In this document: positions 57,501 to 64,000 of the stretch, piece after piece
Numbering within the stretch: position 1 is the first letter of the stretch
Layout: each line of letters opens with the position of its first letter
Assembly: GCA_951799425.1 (NCBI GenBank)
Contig: OX637393.1
Location: 41,186,878 to 41,250,877, forward strand
From: Ilex aquifolium
Taxonomy: Eukaryota > Streptophyta > Magnoliopsida > Aquifoliales > Aquifoliaceae
Direction of reading: 5' to 3'
DNA: 64,000 nucleotides
Translations under genes and position numbers: made by a program
Notes under the pieces: model-generated
The model's input: the letters and a program-made list of their open reading frames with translations, nothing else
Told to the model about the DNA's origin: nothing
Databases searched by the model: none

Positions 57501-59235
57501 AGAACAATGATCCCACGTCGGATCTTCATTTTTTTTTTGCTTCGTTTTTATATTCTTCTTTACCATTTTCAACTTCAAGTCTTCAACAACAACTGAAAAG
57601 AGAAAAAAAAACAATAGAGCATATAGTTTAAAAATTAACAATGCATATTTTGAAGTTTGAGTATCATTTGAAACTACAACAACGAAAAAATCCTCTAAGA
57701 AACTACAACAACGAAAAAACAGAGCATCACTAATTACAAAAACAGTGCAATAGAATAGAGTATCATTTCAAGTTTGAAACCCACATTCATATAGTTTGTA
57801 CTTTATATATAGAACCTCACATTCATAACTAAATAATCCTCTACCTACAGGCCACAACAATAGAAAAGAAAAAAAAGAAAATAAGAAATTACAGTAAAGC
57901 ATTGAATAGTCAAGTGCCGACTAGCATGGACCTCCCAAGGCAAGGGCCGACCGGCAGCACTTGACTTCTTATCCCACAATGTTCAATTTCTAAAGTGCAC
58001 AAGTGTAATGGTTGCGGGTATCTGGCTGGCTTACTCATGTTTATAATAGTTCTATAGAGGTTAGATATGGAGCAAGGGTAAATACTCATACACCTAAGCA
58101 TTACGTCTCTTGTTCGAATCCAAAATCAACCTCTCCAAAATGAGATTCCGAATGTCTACTACTTGCCTCTCCCACACCCAGACTTATGCACTGGGTACAG
58201 CAACGCTCGTTACAGATCAATTTTATGATGTATTGTGAAAACTAGCCTCACCTCAGCTTCCTTTGCCAATGGAGTTTTCGTTGTTTGGGTGCAACTATAG
58301 TAGAGATTCGCATGCTTATAAAGTGAAACTTCATATATGATATTTTATGGATTTGTGTGTAGACAAGCATGAGAATTTACGAAACCTAATAATGGAATTC
58401 ATTCTAGTATTGAATATAGCTAGGCCTGATCAACACATTATGTACTATTTCACTTCAACATTTTGAGGAGCCTTTGTAAACCATTAATTTCCCAACTCAG
58501 ATATTCATCTACCTTTTCCAAGGTAATGTTTGTGCTGTCAAAAAATTGCTCCCAATTAATCAAATTTGACAAGAAAAAATAGCTATCATCAAATTAGTAG
58601 CATAATTAATAAAAAAAATGGAACCCTAACCTTCCAAGCTGTCGCCCGCAAACCTCCACCATCAGGAAGCCCCGAACTAGCCACTCTTTGCAGCTTTTCG
58701 AAATTTATCTCCTTTTGAGAAAACTATTAAGAAAAACACAGATTAACCCCCAACAATATCAAAATGAAGCGTATAAATTTGGAAACCTAATGCAGTAATG
58801 CCTGTTTGGTCGCTTAGAAGATAAGGAAGGAAATATCTTAAATCTAACATTTACTCCGAAAATGTTGGATAGTATGGACAAAATTTTCAAACCCACTTGC
58901 AATCTAACCTCATATTCAAGATCCGATCTCTTCTCATCGGCTGCAAAGACATCTGATAAAGAAACCGAGTCTGCCCCATCTCTATCGGGTTTTTGCGGAG
59001 CCTTAAAACCCAATTCACCATCAGATTTTTCATCTTCAACTTTGTAGTCGTCCAATTCTCGATCCAACCCAAACCCATTTGGCTGAAACGTCTCTAGTTC
59101 TTCTCCGAGCTCAAAACCGTGATTTAGCCCTCTGTTTTCTTTATCTTTTTCGTCGGAGCCGGCCACTATGCTTCCGAGCCTATCGGGAAATGCTCGCCGG
59201 GCTTTCTCCGGGAGCTTGAGCTTGCCTCTGAGCAT
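42569..59235 (-). CDS. TBC-domain Rab GTPase-activating protein, TBC1D13-like (9 exons, 470 aa)
   Basis: Exons: 58897-59235, 58631-58723, 44929-45033, 44617-44787, 44434-44532, 44006-44134, 43454-43633, 43147-43263 and 42569-42748. All have GT-AG borders and whole-codon lengths, so every intron is phase 0. Start is the ATG at 59235; upstream in frame there is only TTG, then a stop. Residues 1-113 are acidic and poorly conserved. The TBC domain runs from about residue 120 (RVASSGLPDGGGLRATAWK) to 410. The arginine-finger motif IxxDxxR is I244-D247-R250 (IDRDLLR), and the glutamine-finger motif YxQ is Y288-Q290 (NPAIRYVQGMNEVLAPLYYV). FYAFRWITLLLTQEF and RIWDCLLS follow in exon 8. The family stimulates GTP hydrolysis by Rab GTPases in membrane traffic; the Rab partner is unknown. 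Intron 2 is about 13.6 kb because of nested transposons. No exon is broken. Confidence 0.93.
45476..45494. repeat. Homopolymer C tract (19 nt)
   Basis: Read as G in the TBC pre-mRNA. It lies in intron 2. Confidence 0.85.
45706..46217. mobile_element. Mutator-like MITE (512 bp) in intron 2
   Basis: Ends GGGCTAATGTCACTTTGCAC (left) and complement GGGCTAATCTCACTTTGCAC (right), with inverted similarity of about 150 bp per arm. Exact 9-bp target duplications TAAAATCAA lie at 45697-45705 and 46218-46226. Non-coding. Confidence 0.88.
46279..46360. repeat. Short tandem repeat (about 25-bp unit)
   Basis: 'caatatacgctacgattttg' plus 'aag' occurs three to four times with changes, ending in the start of the direct repeat at 46342. 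Confidence 0.7.
46342..47291. repeat. 220-bp direct repeats around a 508-bp LTR-like block
   Basis: 46342-46564 and 47073-47291 match along their length ('aaaacacaataaaactaaa', 'attagattaaccaactattc', 'atcaaggattgccca'). Between them, 46565-47072 begins TG and ends CA. On its minus strand it has 'gttgtgggtgtcttatattc' and a TATA box TATAAATAGAGTATAG, as in a Copia-type LTR. The 220-bp repeats are far longer than a target duplication, so the history is unclear. Confidence 0.5.
47622..47815 (+). pseudogene. Fragment resembling first exon of NDUFAF3/DUF498-type mitochondrial protein
   Basis: The plus strand begins ATGGCGATG and reads MAMRQRAVATLPTLMRALRK, like a mitochondrial targeting start, before running out of frame. 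A second frame then gives RAFSLYD, a stop, and INLINNIPEDQLRFQKY, which I recognise from memory as close to the start of the plant complex I assembly factor 3 family (DUF498). A possible donor GTACTC follows at about 47810. The reading-frame change and the in-frame stop make it non-functional. It lies antisense inside TBC intron 2 and was probably carried there by a transposon. The identification should be tested by a protein search. Confidence 0.5.
48144..48162. repeat. Homopolymer C tract (19 nt)
   Basis: A second run of C in intron 2, following a short CA repeat. Confidence 0.85.
48304..49228 (-). repeat. Left (3') LTR of the intronic Gypsy element
   Basis: TGAGAGGAGAATTC with 'gatgacggtaaggaag' matches 54815 onward, 'aagagaacacctaggtgaac' matches 54897, and 'gccgaccggcagcacttgac' matches the piece at 57946. 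A MITE at 48373-48702 interrupts it. A polypyrimidine stretch at 49329-49360 may mark the polypurine tract beyond the inner end; the exact inner end is uncertain. Confidence 0.7.
48373..48702. mobile_element. hAT-type MITE (330 bp), copy 2
   Basis: Same family as 4374-4706: the right end CGAAATTTTGATCCTTG is intact, the left end CAAAGATAAATATCG is altered. It has exact 8-bp target duplications GTTTTGAG (48365-48372 and 48703-48710), and the homologous LTR copy near 54880 has the empty site. Confidence 0.88.
49229..49477. other. Inner 3' region of the intronic Gypsy element
   Basis: Non-coding, with a CT-rich run at 49329-49360 that could be the polypurine tract in complement. Confidence 0.35.
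49478..52883 (-). mobile_element. hAT transposon (about 3.4 kb), BED/DUF659 type
   Basis: The right end reads (complement) TAGTTATTAGTATCGTGCGA and the left about TAAGAATTGCTTGTATCGTA. Subterminal 'atcg'-rich motifs (CGATAC, GATACG) crowd 52735-52875. Ends are approximate because no clear 8-bp duplication was found. It is inserted in the internal region of the Gypsy element. Confidence 0.75.
49961..52139 (-). pseudogene. hAT transposase with BED finger and DUF659, broken
   Basis: Pieces on the minus strand: 51933-52139 is a BED-type finger (NDPTWEHCEKVEG, CIHCVNVYWGGISRMKNHLAG). 51498-51773 is the linker (ICRCFYANVLPFNLVKDPYF). 50965-51549 (194 aa) holds MSDGWTDGKHRSITNFLVNS, VQVVTDNASTYVKVGELL, CVAHCLDFILTDIG and TRFATSYLTLRSL, typical of DUF659. 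49961-50230 is a charged C-terminal part. Frameshifts or stops separate them, and the C-terminal dimerisation core was not clearly seen. The last large ORF is well preserved, suggesting a younger element than the hAT at 12-15 kb. Confidence 0.85.
52887..53275. repeat. Degenerate minisatellite inside the Gypsy element (about 45-50 bp unit)
   Basis: Repeats of 'gaggtgcaactacggaggtt' plus 'ggctagaggcaaagg' and 'agccttgaagtg' occur about eight times with changes. Weak ORFs on both strands come from the repeat. Confidence 0.7.
53660..54670 (-). pseudogene. Gypsy gag remnant in intronic element
   Basis: 53999-54208 has LGRSALKWFHGMPVKSVFSW and LAREFVSRFIANSWE, a clear retrotransposon gag core. 54341-54661 is a low-complexity N-terminal part, and 53667-53870 a downstream part with KGCRQQGTNRPT. 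Frames are interrupted. Pol is missing, so this is a deleted or non-autonomous derivative. Confidence 0.7.
54790..54814 (-). other. Primer binding site of intronic Gypsy element
   Basis: The minus strand reads LTR end CCGCA, then TAATTGGCGCCGTCTATGGG. It closely resembles the site of the 10.6-24.4 kb element (TTGGTGCCGTCTGTGGG). Confidence 0.7.
55884..56753 (+). pseudogene. hAT transposase N-terminal part, arm 1
   Basis: MVKKNIKAKQKK at 55884, then after a frame change MHLKCNYCGLNKWGGVSRMK (BED finger), ICRFFYGHALAFNLVKSPLF and SVGEYGKGLN. The SDGWTDG motif has a stop in place of Trp near 56512. VDTSGVIKDANKL and VQVMTDSASAYV follow, then the copy ends at the loop. Confidence 0.85.
56743..57641 (-). 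pseudogene. hAT transposase N-terminal part, arm 2
   Basis: Mirror copy: MVKKNIKTKQKKNEDPTWDH (near 57567) keeps the BED finger in frame, then after a stop ICRFFYGHALAFNLVKSPLF and SDGWTDGKQCSLTNFL with Trp intact. It ends at VQVVTNSVSAYV. Different stops in the two arms show that mutation continued after the inversion. Confidence 0.85.
57989..58630. other. Native part of TBC intron 2, 5' side
   Basis: AT-rich; no repeat terminus or ORF of interest. Contains 'gttcaatttctaaagtgcac' just beyond the LTR remnant. Confidence 0.4.
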
Positions 59236-59500
59236 GATCGGCGAGGTTGAGCAAGCCAAAGGAGTGGAATGGTTGATTATGAGTTGGTGGGTCTATACAG
59301 TTTTTCCATGGAAATTGTTGTTTGATGAAGAATGGAGAGCTTTGGGGCTCCATGGATACGGTTCAGTGACTTTCTGTGTTCTGTGAGGCTCCCTCTCTCT
59401 CTCTCTCTCTCTTCTGAAGAATGGTAGATATCGGTTGAATGGTAGCTGGGCCTTACCTGGGACCCACGAGTAAATATCGAATTGATAAAAATATGCTTCA
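59236..59500 (-). promoter_or_regulatory. Likely 5' UTR/promoter of TBC gene with GA repeat
   Basis: A CT run at 59393-59413 (GA in the gene's sense) lies about 160-180 nt upstream of the ATG. GA-rich leaders are common in plant genes. No convincing TATA box was found. Confidence 0.4.
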
Positions 59501-59772
59501 AAATTTTGTTTCCTAAAGATTATATTTTAAATGATGCGATAAAATCTCAAGTATTGAATGTTTTGTGAAAACTAGTAAATTTTACTGATTCAATCACCCA
59601 TATTAATTTTGAATACAAATTTGTATAAATAATTTGGTAAGCATGATATTCTTCGTATCGAATACTATTTATTGCATGTGCCTAAAGGTACAGAATAATA
59701 AAAAAAATAATCAACAATAAATATATTTATATTCAATCAAATTATAAATATAGAGCAAATAAAAGAATTTAA
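59501..59772. other. AT-rich intergenic stretch, nothing recognised
   Basis: No ORF with a domain and no repeat terminus. Confidence 0.4.
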
Positions 59773-60476
59773 GCACCGATTGTAGTGGTGGTGGTGGGAG
59801 ACGGTGATGGTTTGTGGTGGGTGACGATAACCGTGGTGATGATGGCAGTCATGGGTGGCAATGGTGATGCTGGTGGTGGATTTTTGGTGATAATAATGGT
59901 AGTGACAGTCATGGGTGACGGCGATAGTGGTTTTATGGGCGACGATGATGGTGATGGTGGTTGGCAATGGTAGTGGTGGGGCGACGACGGTGGTGGGTTG
60001 TGGTGATGGGTAGTGATGATGGAGGTGGTGGGCGACGACAGGTGCTTCTGGACGACAGTATGATAAGTTGTGGTAAATTGTGGTAGTGGTGGTGATAGGT
60101 GTGGTAGGGGGTGGGTGACAGTGGTGGGCGATGACGATTGGTGGTGGTTGGTGGTGGTAAGTTTGATGGAGGTGGGGGTGACAGTGACTGGCGGCGATGG
60201 TGGACAATGATAGGTGGTGGTAAGTTTGATGGGGGTGGGTGACAGTGACTGGCGGTGATTATGGGCAATGATGGGTGGTGGTGGGTTGTGACAGTGGACG
60301 GCGATGGGTGGTGGTGAACAACAATGGTAGTGGTAGGTGTTGACGGTGAGCGACGATGATAATGGTAATAAATATAAGAATGAGATGAAAATTGTGGTGG
60401 GTGGTAACGATGGACGACGGTAATTGCAATCGGTGGTGGGTGGCGATGGTGGTGGGGCAGTGACGGGGGTAGTGGT
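59773..60476. repeat. GGTGGT-rich low-complexity tract, part 1
   Basis: Degenerate GGTGGT/GGTGATGGT units, complementary in type to 37245-39420. Long ORFs on either strand (for example 59737-60584 minus, His/Pro/Thr/Ser-rich) are caused by the repeat. Confidence 0.85.
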
Positions 60477-63124
60477 TGTAGAGATCTGAAAAATGAGGAT
60501 AAATTTTTCGTTTTGCTGGTAGGGCACTACATATGCATTATTTAGGCATAAGTCATATTTATGAGCATAATTTGAGTATGTCATAGAAGAGAAACATGCT
60601 TAGAATGTTAAAATATACCTACTGTGTGAATTTGAGCCTAAACGAAAATAGTTTCAAAAATTGGACCAAAAGGGCATCCCGGGTGGACCCCCCAAACCCA
60701 GCCACATGCGCAAATTTTTTTTTTTGAAAATTTTCATTTAAAATAATTTTAAGAACTTTGGTTAAAGCAAAATGTAGAATTGAGGCATTTCGAGACGGGT
60801 TGTAATGTAACGGGGTCTCGGATTCATTAAGGGCAAAAGAGTCATTTTGCACATTTGCCCCTCCACTATAAATACAGCCCCCTTAGTGTAAAAATATCAT
60901 TCTTTGGTCTGGAGAAAGAGCAGAACACGTTCATGGAGAGAAAGTGAAGAAAAACCCTAGGTTCTTCAAGCTTCAAGTCACCAAAAACACTCCTCGGCCA
61001 AGATTCTTGCAAGACTTCCTCCTAGGAAGTTGTTCCTCTTAACAAGGATTATATTCTCACTGATTGGTTCGGCTGAACAGCGAACACAACTCCCTCGGTT
61101 TGAGAAAAATCATTTTATGTATGATATTTTGCTAAGTTATGAATAGATTTAAGTTTTCTTGTCATTCTATGTGTTGATTGAATGATTTAGGTGTTTACTT
61201 GATGTTAGAAAATCACTTAGGTGGTAGTTACTTTGAAAACTTAGAGTTAGTAGTTTAGGTACTTTTGTGTTCTTTGAGTTTCTTGACAATTTGGTACTAT
61301 GATAAATGTGTACCTTACATATGTGTTGGATTATTATATTCTAACTTATGTTCATGTAGACAAAGTATTGTGAATTTGAAGTTATGCTTTACTTTATGAA
61401 TGAGGCAAAATTTTAGTTATACGCCATGTGTTGATGAAATGTTCCATAGAATTTATATTGAGAAAAATCAAGGCATCTTGATATACATGAATCCTTTGAA
61501 ACATGGCGTGGGTTGAGCACTTGGTGTTATGCATTATGAATGTGTAGATTCTGTGGTGAAAAACCCAAAATCTGGTCAACGACAATACTCACGCGCTGAC
61601 GGGGGCGGACCGTGAAGCGAGACATGAGTGGCATAGAGTTGCATGTGTGTGTCATGCATATTGACATTGTATTGCATTGAGGGATTACGAGGTTGTAGTT
61701 TTTAAAATGTACAATTACACATGCCACACCTTAAATTTGTTCATAGTATTAGTATTTTGTCATACCAGCAGTTGAGCTGATCCATTCGTGGGATATCATA
61801 TTACAGATGAGACTCCTAGTACTTGAGACTTGAGGAAGTCTTAAAGGAAGGAGAGGAAAGGGACTTGAATGGACATTTGGCACTTGGGGCATATTTTGTA
61901 TGTATGGGTATAAGCCAAAATGACTTGTATTTTAGTTTCGAAAAGTAGTGGATTATAGGGCTTGAGTCATTTTAAAGTGTAAGAGTGTAAACCCAATTGA
62001 TATGTATGATATCTTTATTTAATGAGTATCATATGTGTATATTGAGACAACTAGATGTGTATGTTGAAAACAATGGATGTATGTTTAATTTGCATGGATT
62101 GTGGCCACCGATTGAGGGTGAGTTGTGATATACTTATACATATGAAGTATTGTAAATATTATGTGGGAAAAAGACTTGGAAAGCAAAATGAGGTTATGTT
62201 GAAATTTTATGAAAAATTAAAACACTTGTTAAGTGTGTAAAACACTTTTTAAATAGGTGGGAATGATGTCAAAAGGGGGGGTTTAGAAACCTTGAAGGAA
62301 TAGGCTAAAAATGGAAGAAAAGTGGCTTGAAAAACTTTGGGAAAAAAATGGGAAAACAGGGAAATTTGCTGCAAAAAACAGAGAAATTTGATTGCAGCCA
62401 TGAACAGTAATTCTGCAGGAAATCAGAAAATTAGCTCTCAATCGCTATAGTAAAGTAGTGCAGAAAACAGCCCAGGCCGTAGCCAGCCACCCACGCGCAT
62501 GCCTGCACGCGCACGCTGCCTGCGCGTCCAGCCTGCTACCTGCACGTCTGCACCTGTCTTGCCCAAGCCTGCTGCTGCCTTGCCTTGCTGCGCAATCGCT
62601 GCTTTGGCCATGTCATGACATTTCATGACCTGCCTTTCAAGGCCATTTAATTACTTGTTTGACCATAATTTTTTTGAGCCTATTTTAGGCTATTTTAGGC
62701 CATTACATTAAGCCATGTTGGGCATTTTCTTGGGACACTTTTTAGTCATGTTTCAAGGCCATGTTTGGCCACTTACTAGGACCATTTTAGGTAGGATATT
62801 TGACCTACTCTTGGCCCATGTCTTAGGACATTTGGGACCCATTTGGACCATTATCCAATGGCTTATTTAGAGACATTGGGTGGGCAATTTTGGAAGCCAT
62901 TTTTGAACATGACTTAAACTATTTTAAATATTAATTGGGAGATATGCTTGAGCAACGTTAGGAGACCATTTTGGTTGAGTTAAATTAGCAAATCTTCAAT
63001 TTTAATTTTGGAAAAACGTGAGAAATGAATGAAAAATCAATTTATCCAACCTAATGACCTTTCATTTACTTTTCTTCTTCCTTTTCACTCACTCCCCGGG
63101 TTTGTGAAAATTCGGGGCGTGACA
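60477..63124 (+). mobile_element. Gypsy (Del/Tekay-like) solo LTR, 2.65 kb
   Basis: Starts TGTAGAGATC and ends TTCGGGGCGTGACA. Both flanks are GTGGT (60472-60476, 63125-63129), a 5-bp duplication, although GTGGT is common in the surrounding repeat. A TATA box CTATAAATA is at 60866-60874, followed by a purine-rich leader with 'gaagaaaaaccctaggttc'. No internal domain or second LTR is present. Small ORFs inside have no recognised domain. Confidence 0.65.
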
Positions 63125-63345
63125 GTGGTGGTGGGTGGTGGGGGTGGGATGGCGACAATAATGGTGGCGACGGCGACATCGACGGTGGTGGTGGTAAGAT
63201 GGCGGCATCGGTGGTAGTGGTGGTGGTGGTGGGGTGGCGGTAGTGGTAGTGGCAACGACAGTGGTGGAGGTGGTGATAGGGTGGCGACAACGGTGGTAGT
63301 GGTGATGATGGTGGGGGCGGTGGGGGTGGTAGTGGTGGAGCAGTT
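63125..63345. repeat. GGTGGT-rich tract, part 2
   Basis: Same composition as 59773-60476; the solo LTR separates the two. ORFs on the minus strand here (63066-63426) are repeat by-products. Confidence 0.85.
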
Positions 63346-64000
63346 CCAAATACTATTTTTTTTAAAGTGTTCATAAGTAGTTATAAGTTCTACAAGTACT
63401 TTTAAAAAGTCACTCCAAACACACATTTAGAGGCATATTTTTTCTATTAAATTTGAGGTGTTAATATTAGCCATTGGATTAACTTTAGAGTAAAATTTAA
63501 AGAGATCTCAACTGCGAAAAGCAAAAATCATTTTGTTTATCTTTTGAGATTTGAATTGTATTGTATTTTATTATATAGATATGGGGTGATACTATAATGA
63601 TAGAAAAATAATACACAATCCAAATAAAACTCAAAAAGTACAACATAAATGCATATCATCCCTTGGATGAATGTTAGATGAGTTGGTCTTAGTAAAAAAA
63701 TTGATGAAACTCACCTATCCAAAATATGATATATATTTGAATTGTAATTTTTTGAATTTCATTTGAATTGTGTAACATTATTCATTATTTATAGTGATAA
63801 CTCACCATTTAATAAAAAATAATCAAATTACAACAATCAACCCTATTTTTCTAAATGTGAATCGTGTCGTGTAATTTTTATGTCATGGAATCCTCAATCA
63901 TGTAATTTTTAGCTCGTATCAATTGTATTTGTGTCAATATTTATATTAATAAAAAATTATTTGATTCTATAATATCTCATATGATACTATGTAAAAAAAA
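63346..64000. other. AT-rich end of window, nothing recognised
   Basis: No domain, RNA gene or repeat terminus was seen. Confidence 0.4.

Larger units (their letters stand above)
54932..57906. mobile_element. Rearranged hAT fragment forming a 1.15 kb inverted repeat
   Basis: The left hAT end CATAGTTGTTAAAATCGTCC at 54932 is followed by 620 bp of 5' sequence. Arm 1 is 55553-56704, a 38-nt loop is 56705-56742, and arm 2, the inverted copy, is 56743-57906. Arm 2 joins LTR sequence directly, with no second hAT terminus. Both arms encode the N-terminal part of a BED/DUF659 hAT transposase. Over about 220 nt compared by eye the arms differ at about 8-9 sites. About 395 bp of the surrounding LTR is missing, which fits an aberrant transposition or repair event. 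Confidence 0.88.
48304..57988 (-). mobile_element. Decayed Ty3/Gypsy element in TBC intron 2, with nested insertions
   Basis: LTR pieces are 48304 to about 49228 (left), and 54815-54931 plus 57907 to about 57988 (right). A primer site TTGGCGCCGTCTATGGGAAA (minus strand) is next to the right LTR. The internal part keeps only gag-like ORFs and a minisatellite; no pol was found. Insertions: a MITE in the left LTR, a hAT in the internal region, and an inverted hAT repeat in the right LTR that replaces about 400 bp of it. It lies in the same orientation as the host gene. The outer target duplication was not resolved. Confidence 0.75.
45034..58630 (-). other. Giant intron 2 of the TBC gene (13,597 bp)
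   Basis: The donor after TTGGAAG (58631, gttagg) and acceptor before LLLGYL (45033, atttgcag) split the conserved TBC start between W-K and LLLGYLP. Inside are a Mutator-like MITE, an LTR-like block, a mitochondrial-type gene fragment and a Gypsy element carrying three hAT-type insertions. The other introns are 173 bp to about 400 bp. Native intron sequence seems limited to roughly 45034-48303 and 57989-58630. Confidence 0.9.

Noticed and set aside
59236..59259. Longer N-terminus for the TBC protein starting at 59259
   Set aside because: The codon at 59257-59259 is TTG on the minus strand and no ATG precedes it before an in-frame stop; the first ATG is at 59235.
59737..60584. 271-aa and 156-aa His/Pro/Thr-rich ORFs
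   Set aside because: By-product of the GGTGGT repeat, open in several frames at once.
63066..63426. Pro-rich ORFs near the right end
   Set aside because: Same cause: GGTGGT repeat read on the minus strand.

Overview
The window is plant (eudicot-like) nuclear DNA. It is AT-rich, with GT-AG introns and few genes among many layers of transposable elements: LTR retrotransposons, hAT and Mutator-like DNA elements, MITEs, SINEs and Helitron-like elements. I see no rRNA, tRNA gene, CRISPR array or prokaryotic operon. Only three host genes can be supported, all on the minus strand. Two are copies of a small two-exon membrane-anchored protein (7902-8720 and 27593-28315). The third is a nine-exon TBC-domain Rab-GAP of the TBC1D13 type (42569-59235, 470 aa).

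Layout. 1-1.8 kb: an LTR-like fragment. 3.4-9.0 kb: copy A of a segmental duplication, carrying the first small gene plus its own Helitron, MITE and SINE insertions. 10.2-28.5 kb: copy B with the second small gene, split by a 13.9 kb Ty3/Gypsy element of the Tat type (dual RNase H, minus strand). That element carries plus-strand antisense ORF relics, one of which is interrupted by a 3.2 kb hAT transposon. 28.5-42.5 kb: no gene, but nested SINEs, a second Helitron-like copy, LTR pieces, a 1.0 kb Mutator-like MITE and a 2.2 kb CCACCA-rich tract. 42.6-59.2 kb: the Rab-GAP gene. 59.8-63.3 kb: a GGTGGT-rich tract split by a 2.6 kb solo LTR. 63.35-64 kb: nothing recognised.

The most interesting region is intron 2 of the Rab-GAP gene, about 13.6 kb. 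It holds a Mutator-like MITE, a broken fragment resembling a mitochondrial complex I assembly factor, and a decayed Gypsy element. The Gypsy element was itself invaded by a MITE, by a hAT element, and by a rearranged hAT fragment forming a near-perfect 1.15 kb inverted repeat with a 38-nt loop. If the intron is transcribed, this would give a long hairpin RNA carrying hAT transposase sequence, a layout that could feed trans-silencing of related hAT elements. The layout is read from the sequence; the silencing role is inference.

The two duplication copies work as a before/after comparison. Each insertion present in only one copy can be bounded exactly against the other, which is how most target-site duplications listed here were found. 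All transposon coding regions seen are broken by stops and frameshifts, so any current movement would need proteins from elsewhere in the genome.
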